This document shows, piece after piece, positions 34,888 through 45,702 of a stretch of 64,000 bases of DNA (its first letter is position 1; each line of letters opens with the position of its first letter). A program made the translations under genes and the position numbers. Source of the DNA: Chytridium lagenaria (Eukaryota; Chytridiomycota; Chytridiomycetes; Chytridiales; Chytridiaceae); NCBI GenBank assembly GCA_025449115.1, contig JAHLKC010000111.1:62001-126000 (forward strand), given 5' to 3'. The notes under the pieces were generated by a model. It saw nothing but the letters and a program-made list of their open reading frames with translations, was not told where the DNA came from and did no database searches.

Positions 34888-36712
34888 GGAATTGTCAATC
34901 TGGACTCTTTGGAATTACTTCTTACACGCTGCACCACCACATAGCCTTCTCCTCAAGGATTACTGCAAATGCGAAAAGACTCTCGGTCTTCTGGTTGAAA
35001 GGGCGACCAGATGCCTGACTTCGTTGCGGCCCTAGACGTGGACCATTCCTCTGGCAGAGGATAAAGGGAACTCTGCCAACGTCTTAAAGAACTGGCACTT
35101 CTTTGAAGACGGGATGGATGGTTGGACTTTCAAATATTAGGTTGAAACCTTAGAAGCCGTATGGAGAGGCTGGATTTTTTTAACGAACTCGTTCTGATAT
35201 CAATAAAAATTCATCTGTATTCTTACCGGTTTCATCAACACTCCAAACGTGTCATCCACATAATATAACATTTTCAACATACCCGCGTGGTCCACAACAA
35301 TACAAGCTAACCTTTCAAACCCTCACATCCAAGAGCTAAACGCGAAGCTCCATCCATACTATCAGCAAACACAAGAGCTGATCTCGCGCTATTCCCACGG
35401 ATCTTCCAACTTTCTCGGAAAATCATTGACAACATACCAATACCTCCCTTACCAACCCCCACAAAGTCTCTGGTCTTCAACACGAACATCCAAGGAGAAG
35501 CGACAACGCTCCATCCTTCATATCACACAATCAAAGATCATGATTTTGTTGCCAGCCTAAAAACTCGCAAGTCAACTTCCATAGATCATCATCAAGTCTA
35601 CATGAATAAAAACCTCAGCCAATAGCGTCAAACCTTAATTTAGTCAACCACATCTTTCAAGAATCGGCGTCGGTGAGAACGAGTTTGATGGGCGGGACGA
35701 GAGATCGGCGTCTTTTTCCTGTTCTCTCACTCATCATTTCACAGAACGCGAAAGTTTTTTCGAAAACGGGTAGAACCGCGACGGTTTTCTTGCAGAGGAG
35801 ACCCATGGAAGGATACCACGCTCAGCGTATCAGTGTTTTGGTTCGAGATGGTGGCCCAAGGGGGATGTTTGTGTGGAATAAAAGCTGCGAGTCTTTATCG
35901 TATCTCTTCGAAAACATAAAGACTCCCGACGATGGCTAGATAATAAAAGGAATCCAAAACACACTAACATGAGGCTTTCACGCATCACAAACATCATGAT
36001 GTCGGCGATATCGTTCAAGAAAGCAAGTGTTGATGAGTTTGATGCGTTCCCGAAAAAAATCGTTGTCGCGGCGGATCCTTTCGAAATGAGAGGTAGGTAG
36101 GGAGTATCCGCGGAGACAAAACGTTTCGGCCGAAGGTTTGATGCGAATCGTAGGCGTGATAAAAAGTCGACGGCAGCCGAAAGTAATAGGATGCATCATT
36201 AAAATGATGTTCGAAGCGATCTCTTTCGATAAATTATTTGCTCTACCTCTACCACAGACGAACGAGGGATGAAAAAACATAAAGAAGATTAACCAAGATT
36301 CTATCCACGCACTTTAGTCACTAGACACTATCGCGTTCCTGAAAATGTTATAGAAAGTTTCTCGTAACGTTCGATGGGGGGCTCGATGATGTGTGCGATG
36401 GGTAGCGATAGATGGTATGTATCGAGTAGCCGACTTCGAAAGACGCATGGGTAATTTATAATCAAAAAAAAGCAAGCAGACATCACACCTACTTTGACAA
36501 AACTCCGTCACCCTTCACTCACCTCCCCAAAGTCACTAAACGAGCAACTCTTCAGCTCAAGCCTGCCCATCATATCACCTCACAGACTCTATCCACCTTT
36601 GCAACAATTTTTCCTTTGACTATAAAAAAGATCGCTGTGACGGCTTTCACCTCTGAGATTACGATCTGATCTTACATCCATCATTCCTGTCCAATTCCCC
36701 ATCATCAACGCA
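34888..36712 (-). other. Region with remnants of an unrecognised minus-strand gene
   Basis: On the minus strand, 35,640-35,940 and about 35,235-35,489 show exon-like coding character. The second contains GVGKGGIGMLSMIFRESWK and, after a one-base shift, LACIVVDHAGMLKMLYYVDD, ending at a GTAAG donor near 35,235. On the plus strand a frame from 35,967 is open for about 40 codons to a GTAGGT. I could not assign a family. The remainder, including 36,300-36,700, is AT-rich and probably contains the promoter of the next gene. Confidence 0.35.
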
Positions 36713-37806
36713 ATGGTCGACCCACAAACCATCCAACAACTCAACGGGATTGCAGAATATGAGTTCCCAAAAGATAAGCTAAGGACAACCATGATGGATG
36801 AGAGCAAGACTCCGCTGGTGCTTGTTGCTTGTGGGTCGTATTCGCCTGTGACGTATCTCCATTTACGGATGTTTGGTAGGTTCTTATTCACATGCATTAC
36901 GCTATGCATATTGTATGGACATACATCCTATATGAAGTCTTATATCCTATCTAACCATCACGCCGAAATCCGCAGAAATGGCCAAAGACTTGTCGCCGAC
37001 CACCCCGAATTCGAGCTCCTTGGCGGCTACTTCTCCCCGTCTCCTCCGCCTACAAAAGGACGGTCTAGCCCACACCACCACCGCGTCACCATGTGTCAAC
37101 TCGCTGTCGCTGACTCTGATTGATCATGGTGGACGGATGGGAAGCGATGCAGAAAACTTATCAGAGAACAGCGGTCGTCATGAAACATTTTGATCGGTAT
37201 ATTAATGATGAGGTGGGGTTTTAGTGAATGGGGTGAGGAAACGGTCAGAGTGCTTTTGATTGCGGGAGGGGATTTGATACAGAGTTTTGCGTCCGTGGAG
37301 TGCGGAATGGAGTGAAGGTGCCGGTGTGGTCTGCGCTGATGTGAGTACTTCATCTTTTCGTTCTAATTCGTTATGCTAATGTGATTTATAGTTGATATAT
37401 TCTTGGGAGTATGGTGTATGATTATCGAGAGGACAGGAGCAGACGTTCACGATTTCTACTCACCAACAAAAACTATTCAACATAGAGTGAGTCCCCTCAT
37501 TTCGCTTCTTCCTCTACTTCCCCACCGCTCACCCTTCCTTGCCTCTCTTCTTTAGAAACGCGTATACGTCGTCAAACAACATCCACAATGACATTAGCTC
37601 CACGAAAATCGTCCTTTATCAAACGAAACCTGTCAGTCAAATACCTGCTTCCCGATCCGGTCATCAAGTATATTAGGGAGAAGGAGCTGTATAGGGAGGA
37701 TGAGGTGCCAGAGGTCCCACCTGTGGATACGGTGGAGGCGGATGCGGTGGGGAGTGGGGCTGTGACGCCGAATTACTTTAAAGTGTCTTTAATGGGGTCG
37801 GTGTGA
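36713..37806 (+). pseudogene. NMA1: Nicotinamide/nicotinate mononucleotide adenylyltransferase, heavily frame-broken
   Basis: NMNAT makes NAD (or its deamido form) from NMN/NaMN and ATP. Exon 1 (from ATG 36,713) has VLVACGSYSPVTYLHLRMFE, the nucleotide-binding G-S-Y/F-x-P-x-T-x-x-H-L motif. The second exon (about 36,976-37,212) carries the expected blocks (AKD, ELLGGYFSP, VTMCQLAV, WEAMQKTY) but distributed over three frames. The third has VLLIAGGDLIQSF, the fourth MIIERTGADVHDF, and the last NDISSTK and SVKYLLPDPVIKYI. At least six one-base changes, nearly all apparent deletions in or near homopolymers, interrupt it. Either a recent pseudogene or poorly resolved sequence. Confidence 0.85.
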
Positions 37807-38430
37807 GTAGGCACAAGGGGGTGGGAGGTGGGGAGGGAGTTTTCTTATCCGTTATTGACGTGGTTGTTGCATTGAATAACCTTTTTATTTGGTCTTGGTT
37901 TACATGGCTATTTTACATGGATTGTTTTCTGATCCCTCTATCTTTGATATATCAGTGTACATAAAATTGGGGCGTTCACATCATGTCCCAAGTTAACCCT
38001 GCACCTTACATCTTTTCCGTTTTTCGATGGCACATACTGAGCGTAGACGCATTACATTTTGTTAACCGCTCGTACGCTGATGAGTCCTGCAGCGTAATTA
38101 AGGGTGTCAGTCCCAACGGCTTACGCAATACTCCTTAGACAAATGACAAGGTAGGCTGGTGCAAATTTGGTGAGGGCTGCCTGTCGTCCGAGGATGGCTG
38201 GGTGAGTCGTGGTTCTGTTTTATTTACATGTCAGAATTTTAAATTAAATCCAACGCGTGTGTTGCCCCTTCCATCGGTTCCAACCCTCTCCGCCGTCAGC
38301 CTCATCCGCAGCGCCGTCTAACACCCCTCAATTTTTTCATATAAAAAGAAAACCAACCCCAAACCTCAACCCCCCTTCAGACCATCAACACACACCTAAT
38401 CCTTTCTCCATCGTTTCTAACAATCCATCA
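37807..38430. other. Intergenic DNA
   Basis: No gene seen. The distal part (38,260-38,430) is C-rich and may be the leader of the next gene. Confidence 0.45.
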
Positions 38431-39631
38431 AAAGATGTCATTGTCAACTATTCGGCACCCTCACTGCACCCACCGAGCTCACCCCTTTAACTCTCGATGA
38501 CAGCGCCATCTTCAAATGGACTCTTCCCTCCGGATGGGACCACATCCAATCCTCCTCCCACTTCCCTCAATACTCCATCCTCATCAACTGTACTCTCACC
38601 ACCGCCCCTACACCTCTGTCGTCTTGCCCAAAACTCAAACGTCGTCCCCGCAAATCCCTCACAGACTACACTGCGTACGGCCAATTGGGCTCGGTAAAGA
38701 GCTGGAACTTTACTCCAGGAACTTGGAACGTGAACGTTCAACCGACCTGCGATTGGACCGATGGAGCAAATAAATAAGTACTCCCGTTTTGATAAGAACC
38801 CTTCAGGGTGTAGACCTTTTCTGGGTTCTTCCCGAGACCCGCTGTTGGAAAGATTAAGATTAACTGGCGATACTGATTCAAGCTCTACTGCCGCTACTGT
38901 TACTGGAGAAGCTACAAAGTACTCTCAGTGCACTACTCTTCTTCAAAAGGGTAACGAAGCTTGCAAAGTCTTCCCCCAATACTCTCCCGACCCTTCCGCT
39001 CTTGTCCCTACAACTGCATCAACGCCAACGTCGATAAGCATCACCCCCATTCTCTATTTCTTTCATTCTTATCCTCTTCTTATATTCCACTTTCTGTTTA
39101 TCCTTCTCTTCCTCCTCTTCCTTCCTCCCTTCTCTTCATTTTTTGCTAACAACACAACAACAGAGTTGCGACAAATGCTTCTCAACCGTCACCCCCATGG
39201 CGATACCATCCTCACACCTGGACCTTCAACTACCCACCCCGTCCCAAAATTCGAGCCGCCTTCAAAGACGCGAAAACAGCCTCCGCGAACGATACCGCCC
39301 AACAACCTACAAAAAGTGTCGCGAGTTGTTAATGTTGGGGAAACCAGGAGTGCGAGAAATTCCCAGAGTGGACCGAGAACCCGATGAGCCTTTAAAACAC
39401 AAGTGTATTGATGCGAACGTGGCGTGAGTACTTTCGTCTTTTTTTTATTTATCAAAGTGTTTCTTTATTGACTTTTGGTTGGTATACAGTGTCGCCGATA
39501 AGTGTTTTGCAAAGGTTAACCCCGAAGGAACGGCTACTTATACCTACGATTTCGTATACCCCGCCGCAACTTCCAACGCGCCTTCTCTGAAGATAATGAC
39601 GATTAAGTCGACCTTCCTAAGCACTTGTTAA
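38431..39631 (+). pseudogene. Paralogue of the mucin-like ectodomain, with a cysteine-rich C-terminal part
   Basis: Bases 38,470-38,600 encode FKWTLPSGWDHIQ and PQYSILINCTL, closely matching the ectodomain at 29,755-29,870. Then NFTPGTW and, after a shift, GFFPRPAVGK, again as in that gene. The continuation differs: no transmembrane helix, but a cysteine-patterned segment (SQCTTLLQKGNEACKVF), an intron (about 39,033-39,163), an exon with SCDKCFSTVTP and KHKCIDANVA, an intron GTGAGT...ATACAG (39,424-39,488) and a last exon VADKCFAKVNPEGTATYTYD ending at the TAA 39,629-39,631. At least three frame changes fall in the first half. It may be one broken gene or two neighbouring genes; probably extracellular. 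Confidence 0.5.
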
Positions 39632-40008
39632 TTTGGGCCTTGTCGTTTTGCTGACAACTTCATCTTTACTCTCTTTTATTACTTTTCTTATTCATATCCC
39701 TTTCTTTTGTGGTTACTGATTTTCGAATTTTTTTTGTTCGGTTAAAGCTTCATTCCCTTTTTTTATAAGTTGTTTTTGATATACTTGTGATCTGTTTGAT
39801 AAATAAATGTATTTTTACGCAATGCGTCTTTGAGCAAGTACGTGGACTGTATTTTACCTTATTTCTGCTCAACCCGAGAACTATCTTTAATATTATTATT
39901 TTTTCCGTCGAGCTACTTTTGTGCTCCATCTTTGGTTTACTCTCAGCAAAGATACATATAAAATATCCAATAACTCATAATATGCACTAGCGAATATATT
40001 GATAGACC
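39632..40008. other. Convergent intergenic region
   Basis: AT-rich 3' flanks of the preceding gene and of the dehydrogenase; no gene seen. Confidence 0.5.
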
Positions 40009-41958
40009 TTAAACCCCACCCACACAAACATACTTTACCTCCACATAATCCTCAACCCCATACATAGACCCCTCCCTCCCCATCCCCGACATCTTCACCC
40101 CCCCAAAAGGCGCAACAGCACTCGATATCATCCCCTCATTCACTCCCACCATCCCAACCTCCATCCCCTCCATCATCCTCACCATCCGTTCCAGCATCCC
40201 TCGTATACACGTACCCAGCTAACCCAAACATCACTCGAATTTGAACGTTCCAGAACTTCCTCTTCAGTGGTGAACTTGAAGACAGAGGCAACGGGACCAA
40301 AGATTCTCTTCGCAATGGGTCCGCATGGCGTCGGTTTGTTGGTTGATGAGCGTGGGAGGGTAAAAGAACCCATCCCCACTCACCTTACCAAACACATCAA
40401 CCATTCCACCCTTTGCCAACAGCATCCTCGACAAATCCTTTAACTTTCTCCACCCGGTTTCGCGAGATAAGCGGTCCAACATCCACACCCTCCTCAACCC
40501 ATTCCCCATTCTAAATTCCTCCATAAGTCCTCACAAAATAAGCAAACCATACCGTAACCTCCCCATCGCCGTCTTTAATTTCGCTAACAAACTGATCGTG
40601 TATACCCGACTGCACGTAAATGCGGTTCACGCCTGACACAGGTTTTGACCAGCGTTACGGAATTTAGAGGAGATGCAGCCACGTACGGCAGAGTCAATGT
40701 CGGCATCATCTAGAGGATTAAATGGGGAAATGAATGAATTATACCGAATACGATGAAAGGTGCGTTGCCGCCAAGTTCAAGGGATATGCGTTTCACGTGT
40801 TTCGCGCAGCCTGCCATCAAAAGCTTTCCGACGGGTGTCTACCCATACAGCGCGTAAATAAAACCATTAGACACATAGAAGTAATCATGCATATGCGCAA
40901 TTACAAGACACATGAATAAATGTATGAAACCAAATAGGGAAAGTAGAAAAAAAAAAGGAAACACTCACCGACCCCGTAAACGACACCTTCCAACCCTCAC
41001 ATCCTCCAACCCCGTCTTCCCAACCTCCTTCGCCCTCTCTCCCCGCCGGAACAACGTTAAACACCCCTCGAGGTAGACCCGCCCGTTCCCCCAACTCCGC
41101 CATCGCTAAAGCCGACAATGGCGTCTCTGGGGCCGGTTTCATCAGACACGTATTACCTGCCGCTAATGCTGCGCCAATTTTACGCGCAGCCATGGCGAGA
41201 GGAAAGTTCCAAGGTGTTATGAGGAAACAGACGCCGATGGGTTGTTTCATAGTAAGGACGCGGTGATCTATGGATCGTGTTAACGTGGACGGCGGCATGG
41301 GGCGTACCTTGAATTGGGGATGGGATGACGTCCCCGTATATTCGGGGAGCTTCTTCCGAGAACCATTCAAAGTAAGAGGCACTGTAATCTACTTCTCCTC
41401 TTGCCTATCAAACCAACATTGATGAGTGGCGAAAGCGTTCCGTGTGTACTCACCTCTGCTAACGGTTTCCCGCTTTCGGCTGTCATAATCATGGCGAGAT
41501 CTTCTTTGTGCTGTATCATGAGATCATGCCACTTTCTAAGAATTCGCGCGCGGTCCTGTCAATATGAGTGAAGAAACGGTTTTGGGCCTTACCCTCCCTG
41601 TTGTCTTTTTCCAGGTTTTGAATGATCCGGCTGCAGCGTCAATGGCGCAGGTTGTTAACGATGCGGTTAAATTTGAAACCTCTGCTATTGATCTGGATGT
41701 TGCGGGATCTAGGGGATCGTTAGAGGTGGATGAAGGTGCGGGGGACCTGTGATGGTGTAGGTTAATGGGGAGGACGTCCAATCTCCGTTAATGTATGCGG
41801 TTGTGCGCCAAAGGGTTTGGTCGGTGAGCTTTTCAAATTTAGACGCGGTCACTGTTGGGGAGGACGAATACCGATGCTGGCAGACGGAATGAATGCATCG
41901 ACCTCGACGATGATGCGTATCGACGTATGCATGCAGGAAATGGAACACTTGAAAGCAT
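40009..41958 (-). CDS. Succinate-semialdehyde dehydrogenase (aldehyde dehydrogenase family 5), probably mitochondrial
   Basis: It oxidises succinate semialdehyde to succinate with NAD(P), the last step of the GABA shunt. The minus-strand ATG at 41,956-41,958 opens a presequence-like [20 protein letters not shown]. Recognisable family blocks follow: [78 protein letters not shown] (catalytic Glu), a GQ-x-C region near 40,640 with the catalytic Cys, [20 protein letters not shown] and a C-terminal [15 protein letters not shown]. The blocks lie on several frames because of many one-base changes (for example near 41,860, 41,025, 40,645, 40,440, 40,310 and 40,190) and short introns, so exon limits are approximate. 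It faces the next gene across 39 bases. Confidence 0.9.
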
Positions 41959-41997
41959 GTCTGTGACTTGTCGGTTCAATTTTTGGCCGTCTCTAAG
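41959..41997. promoter_or_regulatory. Very short divergent promoter between SSADH and GPI14
   Basis: The two start codons (41,956-41,958 minus, 41,998-42,000 plus) are separated by only 39 bases, so each gene's promoter and 5' UTR must overlap the other's transcribed region, or the true starts differ. Confidence 0.6.
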
Positions 41998-43468
41998 ATG
42001 GCCGTCGTAAAGGCTAAACCACAGGCCATCTCAACGCCGCAACTACCATCGATCTCCCCGCTCTGGCGCCACACCCTCCTATTCTCCCTCATCCTTCGAG
42101 TTATTCTCCTTATCATCGGTGCATACCAAGATACCCACCTTCCCGTCAAATACACCGACGTTGACTACTACGTCTTTACAGATGCCGCTGCTCTTGTGTC
42201 AAGAAACATTTCGCCTTACCAACGCTCAACATACCGGTATACACCTTTACTTGCGTATCTACTCCTCCCAACAGTCTACCTCCATGTCTTTGGTAAACTG
42301 CTCTTCATCGCGGCCGATCTTGTCGTTGCAGCGTTACTCCATCGAAGACTTGTACGTACCCATCCAAGGACAGCATGGAGATGGATTGCAGTGACATGGG
42401 GCCTGAACCTTTTTGTGGCGATCATATCAACGCGAGGAAACGCTGAAAGTGTCGTTGTGGCGTTGGTGCTTTTGTGTGTGGAGTTGGTGGAGGGCGGGCA
42501 GTGGGGGTGGGGAGCGGTGATGTTTGGGGTTGTGGTGCATTTGAAAATATATCCGGTTGTGCATGCGCTGGTGTTTTGGCTTGCTCTTGAGGGAGGGAAG
42601 GGTGGAAAAGGGGTTTTCGGGTTGGTGAAAAGGTTTTTTGGATGGAAGAGGGTTGCGTTTGGAGTTTTGAGTGGGGGGGTGTTTATGGGGTTGGGAGGGA
42701 TTATGTATTATATGTGAGTAGTCTGGTCGCTTTTGTATTTAGTTTAAGGCCTTGTTGGACTGCTTTTGTACTTTCTCATTATTGTTATCTCATTGACATT
42801 GTTATCATTTATTACCATCATTAGATACGGTCACGAATTCCTTCAGCACACCTACCTCTACCATATCACCCGTCAAGATCACCGCCACAACTTTTCCCTT
42901 TACTTCTACTCCCTCTACCTCAACTCCACCTCAGCAACCTCAACCTCATCACTACTCCCCTTTATCCCTCAGCTTGTTCTCATAACTTTCCTTGGCGCTC
43001 GCTTCGCAAAACACGATATCGCGTTTGCATGCTTCGCGCAGACATTTGGGTTCGTGATGGTGAATAAGGTTGTGACGTCACAGGTGAGTGTCTTGCGTCC
43101 TTAATGAAGTTGACAAAGTAGTATTTTATGTGGTATCTTTGTTACCTACCCATGATACTTCCTGGGAGTCACCTTGTAGGCGCCAAATGGAGACTTGGGG
43201 TTGGGATTTTACTTTTATGGGTATTAGGACAGGTAACGTTCCCGTTTCACCCCTTACTCTTATTAAAGTTTTTCTTTAGGCGGTGTGGCTCTACTTTGCG
43301 TATATGCTTGAGCATAAGGGTCTGAATACTTTTAGAGAATTGTTCTGGGCCGGGGCTGGATTTGCGATGTGTAATGCTGTTGTTTTGGGAGTTATTGTGT
43401 GGGAACGGGTTGGGAGGATGGATAAGCGCGAGGTCGGAAAGGCGGATGAGAAGAAGAAGAAAATATAG
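41998..43468 (+). CDS. GPI14: GPI mannosyltransferase I (PIG-M/Gpi14)
   Basis: This ER membrane enzyme adds the first alpha-1,4 mannose to the GPI anchor from dolichol-phosphate mannose. Four exons read without a frame break: 41,998-42,713, 42,825-43,083, 43,122-43,232 and 43,280-43,468; the introns are short (38-111 nt). The luminal D-x-D motif is in KYTDVDYYVFTDAA, followed by SPYQRSTYRYTPLLAYLLLP, both diagnostic for PIG-M. Later blocks are RGNAES, VVHLKIYPV, YGHEFLQHTYLYHITRQDHR with HNFSLYFY, and MWYLCYLPMILPGS. Numerous hydrophobic helices fit a multi-pass protein, and the Lys-rich C terminus (DEKKKKI) looks like an ER-retrieval signal. It is among the few long genes here with an intact frame. 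Confidence 0.96.
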
Positions 43469-43944
43469 TAGATAAGCACGGTATGGGGTGTATTCAGCGT
43501 CCGCGTGGGATTAGAGCGCAGTTTGTACGCGTATATGTGTGCAAGAGGACTTGGATGATACACGTGTTAAATTATTTAAAGAGTAATAAAACAAGCTAAA
43601 TCGACATAAAATATTCGTAGATTCGCATCGATGAATGCCAAGTAGTGAAGGGCACGCCGTCCTCGCCCGTCGTCATCAACATTTAGTCACATGGAAAGTC
43701 GAGTGCTCAAATTTGAACCCCAGAATCCGGTTGCCCATTTTAGAAATCTTGGATCTCAACAGACCTCGAGCCGAGGATTCCGTCATCCCGTCATTGCATC
43801 CCGTCTCTCGTTGCACACCCTTCCTCGCTGCATAAACAGTTTTATATCTATTCTAACGTGGTTACTCTGGATGCCGGCATACCCTCACATTACAATCCAC
43901 ATCTCACGACAACACCTAATAATGACTGTAAAAAGTCCATACCG
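43469..43944. other. Intergenic DNA
   Basis: This holds the 3' flank of GPI14 and the promoter/5' UTR of the next gene. The NEM1 reading frame stays open upstream of the chosen ATG without an earlier in-frame ATG in the exon. Confidence 0.45.
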
Positions 43945-45312
43945 ATGCCTTCAACACAACCACTTGATACCCCAACCTCCTCCGCGTCCTCATCCAGCTC
44001 GTCTCCAGAATTAACCACTTCTGAGGAAAAAGATACTTTCATTGACCCCCGCTCCGGGATCAACCCCACAAAACCACCACTAACAACTACGAGACGGCGA
44101 AAGCTCACATCATCCACACCCTCTCCCACCCCTTCCCCAAAACCTCAATCTACCATTGCAACCTCATCACATGGACTATCGCCTCCTTCATCGCCATATC
44201 CTCTTGGTTCTTCCCGTTCCTCCCTACAGCATCATGGCTTCAAACCCCATCTACACCACCACCTCCCACTTCTCTCGCTCGGAAACGCAGCACCCGTTCC
44301 CCCATCGATCTCCGGAGCCCCATCCCTACCGACACACCAACAGACTTTGAACCAGCCATCACATCCATGATCCGTCGTCGTTCCTCTTTTACGGATTCGG
44401 ACACAACGTCCTCGTCGTCTCCTCGTCGTCGCACTGTTAAACGAAAAAAGCCACAGACCGTGTGGGACCAGTGGAATAAGTGGATTACGCCGGTTCCGCC
44501 GCCCAGCAGAAAAGCGAGACGGAAGACGTTGGTTTTGGATTTGGATGAGACTTTGATTCATAGTACGAGTAGTGGGTCAAGGTACCATGATCATATGATT
44601 GAGGTGTTGGTAGACAAACATGTTTGTTTGTATTATGTGTATAAGAGGCCTTATGCGGATTTGTTTTTGAAAAAGGTGAGTTTACAAGGCCTTGCTCCGT
44701 TTTTAGGATAATTCGCTCTTTTATCTTTGTTTTTTCTTTCGTAGTATCGAGTCCTTTGGTTATTCTTATTTTTAACGCATTAATGTGTTGTTAAATCACG
44801 TGTTTTTTTTTCCCCGCCAGGTCAGCGAATGGTACAAGGTCGTTATCTTCACCGCCTCCATGCCAGAATACGCAGATCCCGTCATTGACTGGCTCGACAC
44901 AAATCGAAGCTTGATTTCTCGGAGGTTTTTCCGAGAATCCTGCAGCTTGCATCAAGGTGGATACGTCAAGAACCTTGCGATAGTTGAACCGGATTTATCG
45001 CAAGTGTGTCTTGTAGATAATTCTGCAGTGAGTTATGCAATGAATCAAGGTATGTTATACTGTCATTCATGTATTCGAACTCTAAGTCTTTTTCGTTTTG
45101 GCTACCCCCTCCGTTATTTATTATTTTTTTTCGCCTTTCTGTTTGCTAAACGTTTTTTTGCTTGTTTGTTTTTTTTCACTGAAGATAATGGCATCCCGAT
45201 TGAGAATTGGACAAGTGATCTTGCGGATGAGGCGTTGCTTGACTTGCTACCATTCTTGGATGCGTTGAGGTTTTGCGACGATGTCCGGTCAATTTTGTCG
45301 TTAAGAGTGTAG
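43945..45312 (+). CDS. NEM1: Nem1-type nuclear envelope/ER phosphatase (CTDNEP1/Dullard homologue)
   Basis: A haloacid-dehalogenase-type Ser/Thr phosphatase which, in yeast, dephosphorylates lipin (Pah1) with its partner Spo7 at the nuclear envelope. Exons: 43,945-44,675, 44,821-45,049 and 45,185-45,312. The N-terminal part is low-complexity Ser/Pro/Thr followed by a hydrophobic membrane segment (ITWTIASFIAISSWFFPFLP, seen in a second frame at 44,165-44,225, so one shift lies near 44,110-44,160). The catalytic DLDETLIHS is at 44,537-44,563, then YKRPYADLFLKK, IFTASMPEYADPVIDWLD, CSLHQGGYVKNL and DNSAVSYAMNQ, with the C-terminal NGIPIENW and LLPFLDALR. All HAD motifs are present. Confidence 0.93.
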
Positions 45313-45702
45313 AAGGGGTGGTTTGGTTGTTTGTACTTGTTGATTAAAAAACAAGTTTTTTTTTGTTTTTAGTTAAGGGATGTGTGGTGTAATTTATTTT
45401 AGAGGTGCTTGGGACTTGATTGCGTTTAAAAGCGCGGGTCTGATATTGTTTCTGGAAAGGTTCCTTGATGGTTCTCGGGGGGTTTTTTGGGGTTGCTTTT
45501 CTTTTGCTTTTGTTTTTGTGATGATAATGGGTTTGGAGAGCGCAACGAATACCCATCCACATTTTACTTCTCCTGCGATCCACCTTTATATTTTTCTGTC
45601 GTGCGTATGACCACGCTTTGAAAATACATGGCTCTCGCCTTTTTTTGTACAAAACGTCAACATTGTTAAAACTTGGTACGTGAGAACTCTTGACAATCTA
45701 GC
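45313..45702. other. Intergenic DNA
   Basis: T-rich 3' flank of NEM1 and the promoter of the RRM/RS gene. No gene seen. Confidence 0.5.
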
